64,000 nt of DNA, from the NCBI RefSeq assembly GCF_014199935.1, contig NZ_JACHOP010000001.1, forward strand, positions 310,001-374,000, given 5' to 3'. A model generated the notes under the pieces. The model was not told where the DNA came from and ran no database searches. It worked only from the letters and a program-made list of their open reading frames with translations. A program made the position numbers and the translations under genes. This stretch comes from Methylorubrum rhodinum (GTDB lineage: Bacteria > Pseudomonadota > Alphaproteobacteria > Rhizobiales > Beijerinckiaceae). How positions within the stretch are numbered: position 1 is the stretch's first letter; each line of letters starts with the position of its first letter. Positions 39,477 through 47,785 of this stretch are shown here, piece after piece.

Positions 39477-41900
39477 TCAGTACACCCCGCCGGCCTGGGC
39501 GGCGGCGCCGGCATCCGGCGGGACCGTGGCGGGCGGGCCCGAAGGCGCGGCGACGTAGGCGTCCGGCGGGGCGGTGCCGGGCTTGAACGCTTCGAGGATG
39601 GTGCCGCCGCCCTCGCCCGAGCCGGCGCGGGTGCCCGACGAGGCGTTGACGCGGATCAGCTTGATCCCCGGCGGCACGCGGAACGGCGTCGGCGGCTTGT
39701 CCTTGAGAGCCACTTTCAGGAAGTCGAGCACGATCGGCGCGGCGAGCCCGCCGCCGGTCGCCCGGTCGCCGAGCGAGCGCGGCTTGTCGAAGCCGAGATA
39801 GACGCCGACCGCGAGATCGGGGGAGAAGCCGACGAACCACGCATCCTTGGCGTCGTTGGTCGTGCCGGTCTTGCCGGCGAGCGGCTTGCCGATCTGCTTG
39901 AGGATGGTCGCGGTGCCGCGCTGGACCACGCCCTCCATGATCGAGACCATCTGGTAGGCGGTCAGCGGATCGAGCACCTGCTCGGACTCGTCGACGAGCC
40001 TGGGCTCGTCCTGGCCCGACCACTTCTCCGCCTCGCAGCCGATGCACTTGCGGTTGTCGTGGCGGTAGATCGTCTCGCCGGTGCGGTCCTGGATGCGGTC
40101 GATCAGCGTCGGGCGGATGCGCCGCCCGCCATTGGCCAGCATCGAGTAGGCGGTGACCATGCGCATCACCGTGGTCTCGCCCGCGCCCAGCGACATCGGC
40201 AGCACGGGGAGCAGGTCGTCGTAGACGCCGAAGCGGCGGGAATACTCGGCGATGAGCGGCATGCCGATGTCCTTCGCGAGCCGCACCGTCATCAGGTTCT
40301 TCGAGTGCTCGATGCCGTAGCGCAGCGTGTGCGGGCCGCCGGACTTGCCGTCGTAGTTCGAGGGCGTCCACGCTTCCTGGCCGGGGCCGGCCTCGATGGT
40401 GATCGGCGAATCCTGCACCACGGAGGACGGGGTGTAGCCGTTGTCGAGCGCCGCCGAGTAGACGAGCGGCTTGAACGAGGAGCCGGGCTGGCGCATCGCC
40501 TGGGTGGCGCGGTTGAACTCGGAATCGTCATAGGAGAAGCCGCCGACCATGGCGTGGACGCGGCCGGTATAGGGGTCCATCGCGACGATGGCGCCCGACA
40601 CCTCGGGCTTCTGGCGCAGGCGGTAGAGGGCGCGGCCCGTGTCGATCGGCTCGACATAGACCAAGTCGCCGACCTTGAGCGCCGTGGCGACCGGGCGGCC
40701 GGTCCACTTCACGCCCTCGGCCGTGATCGAGCCGGTCTCGCGGTCCTTCGAGACGGCACCGGAGGCCTCGCGCCGGGGCTGGAGGCCGATCTGCGCCACG
40801 CCGCCCGACGTGCTCAGCACCACGGCGAGCCGCCAGGGGGCGATGTCGCCGAGCGCGGGCATCTCGGAGACGGCCAGCCCCCAGTCGCGCCCGACGAGGT
40901 CGACCTGCCGCTCGGCGCCGCGCCAGCCGCGGCCCTGGTCGTAGCGCACGAGGCCGTCCACCAGCGCCTTGCGGGCGAGCGCCTGCATCTTCGGATCGAG
41001 GGTGGCGCGCACCGACAGGCCGCCCTCGTAGAGCTTGCTCTCGCCGTAGCGCTCGGAGATCTCGCGGCGCACCTCTTCGGTGAAGTAGTTGGCGTTGGCC
41101 GCATTGGGGAAGGCGACGCGCGGGTTGACGCCGAGCGTCTGCTTCTTGGCCTCCGCCGCCTCGTCCCCGGTGATGTAGCCGTTCTGGGCCATCAGGCCGA
41201 TGATCTCGTTGCGGCGCGACATCGCGGCCTGGGTCTTGCGGTAGGGGTGGTAGTTGTTCGGGCCCTTCGGCAGCGCGGCGAGGTAGGCGGCCTCGTTGAT
41301 GGTCAGCTCGTGGACCGACTTTCCGAAGTAATCCAGCGCCGCGGCGGCGACGCCGTGCAGGTTACGACCCGGCACGATGGTGCCGAGAAAGATCTCGTTG
41401 AGGTACAGCTCGAGGATCTTGTCCTTCGAGTAGGTCGATTCGATCCTGAGCGCGATGAGCGCTTCCTTGATCTTGCGGTCGTAGGTCTGCTCGTTGGAGA
41501 GCAGGAAGTTCTTGGCGACCTGCTGGGTGATGGTCGAGGCGCCCTGCTTCTTGCCCGACTGGGCGTTGGTCAGGATCGCGCGCACGATCCCCTCGGGGTC
41601 GATGCCGCCGTGCTTGTAGAAGTTCTTGTCCTCCGCCGAGAGAAAGGCGGCGACCACGATCTTCGGCATCGCCTGGATCGGCAGGTAGAGCCGCCGCTCG
41701 TGGGCGTATTCGGCGAGCAGCGAGCCGTCCGCGGCGTGGACGCGGGTCATCACCGGCGGCTCGTAATTGGCGAGCGCGGCGTGGTCCGGCAGGTCCTGGC
41801 TGTACTTCCAGTAGAAGAACGCGCCGACCGCCGCGGCGACGCAGAACATCACCGCGCCGGCCGAGAACAGGAAAGCGAAGAATCGCAGGATGAAACGCAT
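39477..41900 (-). CDS. mrcA: Penicillin-binding protein 1A (bifunctional transglycosylase/transpeptidase)
   Basis: The protein has 807 residues. A single N-terminal membrane helix (FFAFLFSAGAVMFCVAAAVGAFF) anchors it in the inner membrane. The GT51 glycosyltransferase domain carries AFLSAEDKNFYKHGGIDPEGIVRA and GASTITQQVAKNFLLS. An OB-like domain lies near 310-430. The transpeptidase domain has Ser474 in GSSFKPLVYSAAL, a KTGTTNDAKDAWFVGF motif near 675 and the SLGAGETT segment between. It polymerises glycan strands and makes 4-3 crosslinks. The end is Pro/Ala-rich. The amidase gene lies 154 bases upstream on the same strand. Confidence 0.96.
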   Translation of the reverse strand: MRFILRFFAFLFSAGAVMFCVAAAVGAFFYWKYSQDLPDHAALANYEPPVMTRVHAADGSLLAEYAHERRLYLPIQAMPKIVVAAFLSAEDKNFYKHGGIDPEGIVRAILTNAQSGKKQGASTITQQVAKNFLLSNEQTYDRKIKEALIALRIESTYSKDKILELYLNEIFLGTIVPGRNLHGVAAAALDYFGKSVHELTINEAAYLAALPKGPNNYHPYRKTQAAMSRRNEIIGLMAQNGYITGDEAAEAKKQTLGVNPRVAFPNAANANYFTEEVRREISERYGESKLYEGGLSVRATLDPKMQALARKALVDGLVRYDQGRGWRGAERQVDLVGRDWGLAVSEMPALGDIAPWRLAVVLSTSGGVAQIGLQPRREASGAVSKDRETGSITAEGVKWTGRPVATALKVGDLVYVEPIDTGRALYRLRQKPEVSGAIVAMDPYTGRVHAMVGGFSYDDSEFNRATQAMRQPGSSFKPLVYSAALDNGYTPSSVVQDSPITIEAGPGQEAWTPSNYDGKSGGPHTLRYGIEHSKNLMTVRLAKDIGMPLIAEYSRRFGVYDDLLPVLPMSLGAGETTVMRMVTAYSMLANGGRRIRPTLIDRIQDRTGETIYRHDNRKCIGCEAEKWSGQDEPRLVDESEQVLDPLTAYQMVSIMEGVVQRGTATILKQIGKPLAGKTGTTNDAKDAWFVGFSPDLAVGVYLGFDKPRSLGDRATGGGLAAPIVLDFLKVALKDKPPTPFRVPPGIKLIRVNASSGTRAGSGEGGGTILEAFKPGTAPPDAYVAAPSGPPATVPPDAGAAAQAGGVY

Positions 41901-42054
41901 CCGGTGTCCGTCCGTCGCTCGTCCGCTGCGCGCTTGAGGCTCGGGCTCGGCACAAGGGGCCAGCCGGCTCAGGGCTCGTGTCGAGGCCCCGCGCGATCCG
42001 CACGGCGTGTGGCGGACGGGGGCCTCTCGTGAAGGCCCCGTATCGACACCGGTT

Positions 42055-43329
42055 CTATGGTGAAACTGGGGCGATGGAGGCCGCCTTGCGTGGCGCGGCC
42101 GATGTGGGCCGGGACAGCGTCGCCCGGCCGGCGAAGAACAGGTCGATGGCTTTGGCCATCGAGCCCGTCACCTTGGTGCGCCACTCCTCCGAGAGCAGCT
42201 TCTCGAGGTCGCTCTTGCTCGACAGGTAGCCGAGTTCGACCAGCACGGACGGCACGTCGGGCGAGCGCAGCACGCGGAAACCCGCCTCGCGATGGGGTTT
42301 CGAACTCATCTCCATCACCGGCGAGAGCTGGCCCATGAGCTTGCCGGCGAAGCTCGACGAGAAGCCGCGGGTCTCGCGGAGCGTCAGTTCCTGGAGGATG
42401 TCGGCGACCTCGCTCGCGCCCTCTCCCGCCTCGCTGCCGCCCGCAGCGTCCGCCCGGTTCTCGCGCTCGGCGAGACGGGCCGATTCGCCGTCGGTCGCCT
42501 TCTCGGAGCCGGTATAGATCGTGGCGCCCTTCACCTGCGGGGCGGCCGAGATCGAATCGGCGTGGATCGAGACGAACAGGTCGGCCTTGGCCTCGCGGGC
42601 GATGCGGACCCGCTCGGACAGCGCGACGAACACGTCGCGGTCGCGGGTCAGGGCGATGCGGTAGCGTCCTGTGCTCTCGAGGCGCTCGGACAGGGCCTTG
42701 GCGAAGCCGAACACGATGTCCTTTTCGTAGACGCCGGTCGCCGCGATGGCGCCGGGATCGATGCCGCCGTGGCCCGCATCGATCACGACGAGGGGGCGCG
42801 TGTCGGCGGCTTGCCCCGGGGCCGGCGCCTTGGCGGCCGAGGGGTTGGGATCGCCCGCGACCGACGCCTTGCGGAAGGCGTCGCGCTCGACCCGGCGGAA
42901 GGGGATGGTGACGAGGGTCGCCCCGTCGCGGGTTTTCGTCGTTTCGATCGCCTCGACCACAGCCGGGCCGGCGAGATCGACGACGATGCGCGAGCGGCCG
43001 GGCGCGAACAGCCCGTAGCGGAACGAGGCGACGACGCCCTCGCGCTTTCGCCCGGCTTCGCTGCCGACCTGGAAGTTCACCTCGGGCAGGTCGATCACGG
43101 CGCGGTCGGGCCGCTCCATCACGAAGGCGCGGGCCTCGACGGGCTTCGAGAGGGTGAGCACGAGCTTGGTCGTCCCGCCCTGGCTCGCGAGATCGGCCGC
43201 GATGGCGACCGCCGCGTTGCGGGCGGGCCCGTCCTGGGCCGGCGCCGGGCCGGCGGTGAGCATCAGGCTCCCCGTCAGAGCCAGGGAGCGGAGAAGTCCG
43301 AAGCGGAATGTGCGGGCGCGCGGCTGCAT
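42055..43329 (-). CDS. amiC: N-acetylmuramoyl-L-alanine amidase, AmiC type (AMIN + Amidase_3)
   Basis: The protein has 424 residues from ATG 43329, which opens a signal peptide (FGLLRSLALTGSLMLTAGPAPA). An AMIN domain at about 40-150 (TTKLVLTLSKPVEARAFVMERPDRAVIDLP) would target septal or outer cell-wall sites. The zinc amidase domain at about 185-400 has VIDAGHGGIDPGA, a Glu in the following strand, SIHADS and VLVELGYLSSKSD. An Ala/Glu/Gly-rich insertion around 300-320 may form the regulatory helix found in AmiC enzymes. It removes stem peptides from peptidoglycan during cell separation. It probably shares a promoter region with the PBP1A gene. Confidence 0.95.
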   Translation of the reverse strand: MQPRARTFRFGLLRSLALTGSLMLTAGPAPAQDGPARNAAVAIAADLASQGGTTKLVLTLSKPVEARAFVMERPDRAVIDLPEVNFQVGSEAGRKREGVVASFRYGLFAPGRSRIVVDLAGPAVVEAIETTKTRDGATLVTIPFRRVERDAFRKASVAGDPNPSAAKAPAPGQAADTRPLVVIDAGHGGIDPGAIAATGVYEKDIVFGFAKALSERLESTGRYRIALTRDRDVFVALSERVRIAREAKADLFVSIHADSISAAPQVKGATIYTGSEKATDGESARLAERENRADAAGGSEAGEGASEVADILQELTLRETRGFSSSFAGKLMGQLSPVMEMSSKPHREAGFRVLRSPDVPSVLVELGYLSSKSDLEKLLSEEWRTKVTGSMAKAIDLFFAGRATLSRPTSAAPRKAASIAPVSP

Positions 43330-43475
43330 CGGTCTGCCAAGGTTCCGGGAGCCTCCGATACGGGATACGACCGGGATGGTTAACCGTTCCTCACCACGCG
43401 GGCGTCGGTTGCCGGGTGGCTGTTGTGCCGGCGCGACACCCCGCTGTCCGGGGGCGGTGGGTCTCCATCGAAACA

Positions 43476-43595
43476 CCCCCGTCATTCCGGGGCCGCGCAG
43501 CGGAACCCGGAATCCACGACGGGCCGCGACGCCTCGTGGCACCGCGCATCGCGGGTGGATTCCGGGTTCGCCTTCGGCGCCCCGGAATGACGGGG
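43476..43595. repeat. Dispersed palindromic repeat, copy 6 (short form)
   Basis: This is the cleanest copy: CACCCCCGTCATTCCGG at the left is repeated in reverse complement at the right end. The inner arms are AACCCGGAATCCA and TGGATTCCGGGTT. The centre reads CGACGGGCCGCGACG to ACCGCGCATCGCGGG, the same direction as copies 2 and 5. Confidence 0.88.
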
Positions 43596-43682
43596 GTGGA
43601 AAGGGCATGAAACCACCCGGTACGGCGCGAAGCCGTATGGCCCTGTCCTGCACCCGGCGTCCTGCGTCAACGCATGAACCTC

Positions 43683-43710
43683 TTGCATTCATCCCGCGAC
43701 ACTCTGTAAT
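43683..43710 (+). promoter_or_regulatory. Possible sigma-70-type promoter for rne
   Basis: TTGCAT (43683-43688) and TGTAAT (43705-43710) are spaced 16 bases. If used, the rne leader would be about 520 bases long. This is a weak match and is given only as a candidate. Confidence 0.25.
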
Positions 43711-44236
43711 GGTATCGACCCCATTCCCGAGCCGGCGCTTCGGCGGCCCTCGGGGGCGCCTGGGTCCCGTGACGCCGCCGCCTCGCTTGAATTGCTTCAG
43801 CGTCGCTTCCGCGCCTCCCGGCATCCGGGCGGGTGTCACGGCATTCGCGGCCTCCTCGCACGTCTGAGGAACGCCGCGCCCTTGAAATCCTCAGGGCCGC
43901 TCGCCGGCCCACCTTAGTTTCGCGAGGCCGGTACAAGGATGGGAGGACGCACAGCATCGGTTGCCGTTGCTCGTGCTCGTGGCGCGCGGTTCCCGCGTCG
44001 CCCCGCGTCTCCCTTCGCGCCGGCCCTGTTCAACCCCCAGCGCGCCGATGCCCGGCGCCTTACGGCGGTTGACGGCAATCCCCTCCCCGCACCTTCCGCG
44101 ACCTCGGCGACGAGGCCGGCACGCGCCTACCCCCCACCGGCCCTGAGGCCGGGGGCGGCGCCGCCGGGATCACGCGGCGTGAGCCCGAGGGAAACGACGT
44201 CGGCCGCCATGTCGAAAGCACGAGAGTCGACTCGTC

Positions 44237-47200
44237 ATGGCCAACAACAAGATGCTCATCGATGCGACGCACCCGGAGGAGACCCGGGTCGTCACGGTCC
44301 ACGGCTCTAGGGTCGAGGAATTCGATTTCGAGGCCGCCAACCGCCGGCCTCTCAGGGGCAACATCTACCTCGCCAAGGTGACCCGGGTGGAGCCCTCGCT
44401 CCAGGCGGCCTTCGTCGAGTACGGCGGCAACCGCCACGGCTTCCTCGCCTTCAACGAGATCCACCCGGACTATTACCAGATCCCGATGGCCGACCGCCTC
44501 GCGCTGATCGAGGCCGAGGCCCGCGAGGAGGAGGAGCACCGCGAGCGCGAGGAGCGCCGCACGCGGGGCCGCCGCTCGCGCGGGCGCCGGGCCGAGGCCC
44601 GCGGGGCGCGCGGCGACGAGACCGTGTCGGCCGAGGCCGTGCCCGGCGAGGGCCCGGCCGCCGATTCCGAGTCGCCGGAGGCGATCGAGGCGGTGCGCGC
44701 CGCCATCGTCGAGGAGGGCGGCGAGGTTGTGGCCTTGGAGACCGCTCCGGGGGAGTCCCCCGTGCCGGGCGGCGACGCCTCCGCGGCCCTGCCCGAGTCG
44801 GCCCTTGATCCCGGTGCCGACGCGGCCGCGCCCGCCGAGGCGACGGTCGAGCCCTCCGACATCGCCGCCATCTCCGAGGCGCCGAACCCGCCGGCCGAGG
44901 GCGCGGAGCCGGCTGCCGAGCCCGAGCCCGCGCCCGCCGAGGCGGCGCCGGAGCCGGTCGCGGCCTCCGCCCCCGTCACGGACGAGGCCCGCGAAGTCTC
45001 CCCCGACGCGGACGACGAGTCGGAAGAGGACGAGGACGACGAGGAGTCCGACGACGAGGAGGACGATTCCGAGGAGGACGACGAGGATTCGGACGATTCC
45101 GACGAGGATGACGAGTCCGACGACGAGGAGCACGACGAGGACGGCGAGCCGAAGGTCGCCCAGGTCGGCGGCGCGGGCGACGCGCTGGCCGAGATCCCCG
45201 AGCGCCCCCGCGCCTATCGCCGCCAGTACAAGATCCAGGAGGTGATCAAGCGCCGCCAGATCATTCTGGTGCAGGTCGTCAAGGAGGAGCGCGGCACCAA
45301 GGGTGCGGCGCTCACCACTTACCTGTCGCTGGCCGGCCGCTACTCGGTGCTGATGCCCAACACCGGCCGCGGCGGCGGCATCTCCCGCAAGATCACCTCG
45401 GCCGCCGACCGCAAGCGCCTGAAGGAGGTCGTGTCCGATCTCGACGTGCCGGAGGGGATGGGGATCATCCTGCGCACGGCCGGCGCCTCGCGCACCAAGC
45501 CCGAGATCAAGCGCGACTTCGAGTACCTGATGCGCCTGTGGGAGAGCGTGCGCGAGCTGACGCTGTCCTCGACCGCCCCGGCTCTGGTCTACGAGGAGGG
45601 CTCGCTGATCAAGCGGGCGATCCGCGACCTCTACAACAAGGACCTCGACGAGGTTCTGGTCTCCGGCGAGGACGCCTACCGCGAGGCCAAGGACTTCATG
45701 CGGATGCTGATGCCCGGCCAGTCCAAGGTCGTGAAGCCCTACCGCGAGGTCGCGCCGCTGTTCGCCCGCTACGGCGTCGAGCAGCAACTCGACGCGATGT
45801 TCTCGACCCACGTGGCCCTGCGCTCGGGCGGCTACCTCGTCATCAACCCGACCGAGGCCCTGGTCTCGATCGACGTGAATTCCGGCCGCGCCACGCGCGA
45901 GCACGACATCGAGGACACCGCGCTCAAGACCAACCTCGAAGCCGCGGAGGAGGTCGCCCGGCAGGTGCGCCTGCGCGATCTGGCCGGCCTCGTCGTGATC
46001 GACTTCATCGACATGGAGGAGAAGCGCAACAACCGCGCGGTCGAGAAGCGGCTCAACGAGGCGCTCAAGAACGACCGCGCCCGCATCCAGGTCGGGCGCA
46101 TCTCGCCGTTCGGCCTGCTGGAGATGAGCCGCCAGCGCATCCGTACCGGCGTGCTCGAATCCTCCTCGATTCCCTGCGCCCATTGCGGCGGCTCGGGCTT
46201 CGTGCGGGCGACCTCCTCGGTGGCCCTGCACATCGTGCGCTCGCTGGAGGAGGCGCTGCTCAAGTCCGCCTCGCACAACCTGATCCTGCGCACCCACGCC
46301 GAGGTGGCGCTCTACATCCTCAACCAGAAGCGGGCGCACCTCTACGATCTGGAGCAGCGCTTCTCCGTCACGATCACGGTCGTGGCCGACCAGCATCTTG
46401 CCGCGACCTCGCCGTTCGGGCTCGACCGCGGCGACCTCGCCGTGAAGAACGCCGCGCCGGTCACCGGCGTGCGGGCGACGGCGATCTCGCCGGCCTACGA
46501 CGCCGACGATTTCGACGATGACGTCGTCGAGGAGGAGGCCATCGAGGCCGAGGCCGAGGAGGCCCCCGCCGCCGAGAGCCGCCCGGCGCCGGAGACGAAC
46601 GAGGAGGGCGGCGGGCGCCGCCGTCGCCGTCGCCGCCGTCGCGGTGGACGCGGTGGCGAGGGCGAGTCCCGCGCCGACGGCGACGAGAACGGCCAGGACG
46701 GTGACGAGGGCCAGGACGGGTCCGACGAATCCGAGGAAGGCGAGGCCGAGGACGCCGTCGAGGCCGTGGCCGGGGAGGCCGCGGAGGCCTCCGCCGAGCG
46801 GAACGAGGCCGCCTCCGACGACGACGAGGGCAACGGCCGCCGCCGCCGCCGCGGTCGCCGGGGTGGCCGGGGCCGCGCCCGCGGTCGCGACGAGGCGCAG
46901 GACGGCGTTCAGGACGAGGCCGACGGCGACGCGGCGCAGGCCGATCGCGAGGGTGAGGTCCGGGCCGAGGCGCCTGCGGAAGAAACCGCCGCCGACACCT
47001 TGCCGGTTGGCCCGGAGGAGCCTGTCCCTGCCGCCGACGTGACCATGGTCTCGGTCGATGCCCGCGATGGCACCGCCGCCGCGCCGCCGCTGGTCGTCCC
47101 CGCGCCGGAGGCCGAGCCGGTTGCCGCCGAGGCGCTGCCCGAGCCCGCCGCGGCCCCCGAGCCCGCCCCCGAGCCGGTGGCCGTGGTCCTCACCCCCGCC

Positions 47201-47266
47201 GACCCGAACCGCCCGAAGCGCGCCGGCTGGTGGTCGCGCACGAAGGCCGCGATCGGCGGGGAGTGA
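44237..47266 (+). CDS. rne: Ribonuclease E
   Basis: The protein has 1009 residues. The S1 RNA-binding domain starts near residue 38 (GNIYLAKVTRVEPSLQAAFVEYGG) but is split by about 230 acidic, low-complexity residues (about 95-326) before resuming at YRRQYKIQEVIKRRQIILVQVVKEERG. The catalytic metal residues are Asp546 (SIDVNSG) and Asp589 (VVIDFIDM). The zinc link is Cys647-Cys650 (CAHCGGSGF). The C-terminal part is Arg-rich (near 790 and 870) and acidic, and ends KRAGWWSRTKAAIGGE. In Caulobacter a GWW motif at this place binds polynucleotide phosphorylase. It is the main endonuclease for mRNA decay and rRNA/tRNA processing. A long 5' region precedes it. Confidence 0.96.
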   Translation: MANNKMLIDATHPEETRVVTVHGSRVEEFDFEAANRRPLRGNIYLAKVTRVEPSLQAAFVEYGGNRHGFLAFNEIHPDYYQIPMADRLALIEAEAREEEEHREREERRTRGRRSRGRRAEARGARGDETVSAEAVPGEGPAADSESPEAIEAVRAAIVEEGGEVVALETAPGESPVPGGDASAALPESALDPGADAAAPAEATVEPSDIAAISEAPNPPAEGAEPAAEPEPAPAEAAPEPVAASAPVTDEAREVSPDADDESEEDEDDEESDDEEDDSEEDDEDSDDSDEDDESDDEEHDEDGEPKVAQVGGAGDALAEIPERPRAYRRQYKIQEVIKRRQIILVQVVKEERGTKGAALTTYLSLAGRYSVLMPNTGRGGGISRKITSAADRKRLKEVVSDLDVPEGMGIILRTAGASRTKPEIKRDFEYLMRLWESVRELTLSSTAPALVYEEGSLIKRAIRDLYNKDLDEVLVSGEDAYREAKDFMRMLMPGQSKVVKPYREVAPLFARYGVEQQLDAMFSTHVALRSGGYLVINPTEALVSIDVNSGRATREHDIEDTALKTNLEAAEEVARQVRLRDLAGLVVIDFIDMEEKRNNRAVEKRLNEALKNDRARIQVGRISPFGLLEMSRQRIRTGVLESSSIPCAHCGGSGFVRATSSVALHIVRSLEEALLKSASHNLILRTHAEVALYILNQKRAHLYDLEQRFSVTITVVADQHLAATSPFGLDRGDLAVKNAAPVTGVRATAISPAYDADDFDDDVVEEEAIEAEAEEAPAAESRPAPETNEEGGGRRRRRRRRRGGRGGEGESRADGDENGQDGDEGQDGSDESEEGEAEDAVEAVAGEAAEASAERNEAASDDDEGNGRRRRRGRRGGRGRARGRDEAQDGVQDEADGDAAQADREGEVRAEAPAEETAADTLPVGPEEPVPAADVTMVSVDARDGTAAAPPLVVPAPEAEPVAAEALPEPAAAPEPAPEPVAVVLTPADPNRPKRAGWWSRTKAAIGGE

Positions 47267-47347
47267 TCCTCGACCGCGTCGTTCCGGTTTGTCCGGGACG
47301 ACGCGGTGCCAACGTCAATCGTCCGACGGATCGAGGGGAGGTCCGAG

Positions 47348-47641
47348 GTGGCGGAGCCCGTCTCGGATAGTCATGAAGTCGCCGAGCGGGCCGCTGCCGA
47401 CGGCTCCGAAGTCGCTTTGCGCAAGTTCAGCGCCAAGCGTGTCAACGAGCATGTCAAATCGGTCTACGCCTTCGCCTACACGCTCGCCGCGGCCATCATC
47501 GGTGCGGCCTACATCATCGCATCGGTCACGAAGGGCGCCGCTCAAGTCGATCTCGATGCGCCGGGTTGGGTTCTGATCGGCTTGACCCTACATGGCTTTG
47601 GGCATTTCGTGATTTGGCGATTCCTGCGCAGGGAGGATTAG
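47348..47641 (+). CDS. Small two-helix membrane protein, hypothetical
   Basis: The protein has 97 residues from a GTG at 47348, chosen for the GGGGAG site 7 bases upstream; an upstream GTG at 47306 has none. After a polar, acidic stretch, two hydrophobic helices appear (VYAFAYTLAAAIIGAAYIIASV and GWVLIGLTLHGFGHFVIW), and a basic RFLRRED end would sit in the cytoplasm. No family is recognised. It is 3 bases before another small membrane-type gene, so they are probably co-translated. Codon use is slightly less GC-biased than in neighbours. Confidence 0.65.
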   Translation: MAEPVSDSHEVAERAAADGSEVALRKFSAKRVNEHVKSVYAFAYTLAAAIIGAAYIIASVTKGAAQVDLDAPGWVLIGLTLHGFGHFVIWRFLRRED

Positions 47642-47644
47642 GCG

Positions 47645-47776
47645 ATGTCTCTGACCGTCCAGCTTGCCTTGGGTGTCGGCCTTTTTATGCTCGGTTCGAG
47701 CGTCTTCCTCTGGCGCATCACGGCCGCCTTCGACCGCGATCATGCCCGCCGGCCGGGCGCTCCGACGAAGCCGTAG
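47645..47776 (+). CDS. Very small single-helix membrane protein, hypothetical
   Basis: The frame encodes 43 residues: a short start (MSLTVQ), a hydrophobic helix (LALGVGLFMLGSSVFLW), and a basic tail with RITAAFDRDHARRPGAP. The ATG lies 3 bases after the stop of the preceding small membrane gene, and the preceding GGAGG (in AGGGAGGATTAGGCG) serves as ribosome-binding site. The close spacing and good site support a real gene despite its size. It ends 9 bases before the convergent aminotransferase stop. Confidence 0.55.
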   Translation: MSLTVQLALGVGLFMLGSSVFLWRITAAFDRDHARRPGAPTKP

Positions 47777-47785
47777 GCGGTCCGC

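Larger units (their letters stand above)
43330..44236. other. Long divergent intergenic region upstream of rne
   Basis: This 907-base region separates the amidase gene from rne. It holds repeat copy 6 (43476-43595) and a possible rightward promoter near 43683. The remaining 500 or so bases have no convincing reading frame. A long, possibly structured 5' leader for rne is plausible, because E. coli rne is autoregulated through its leader, but no known RNA family is recognised here. Confidence 0.5.
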
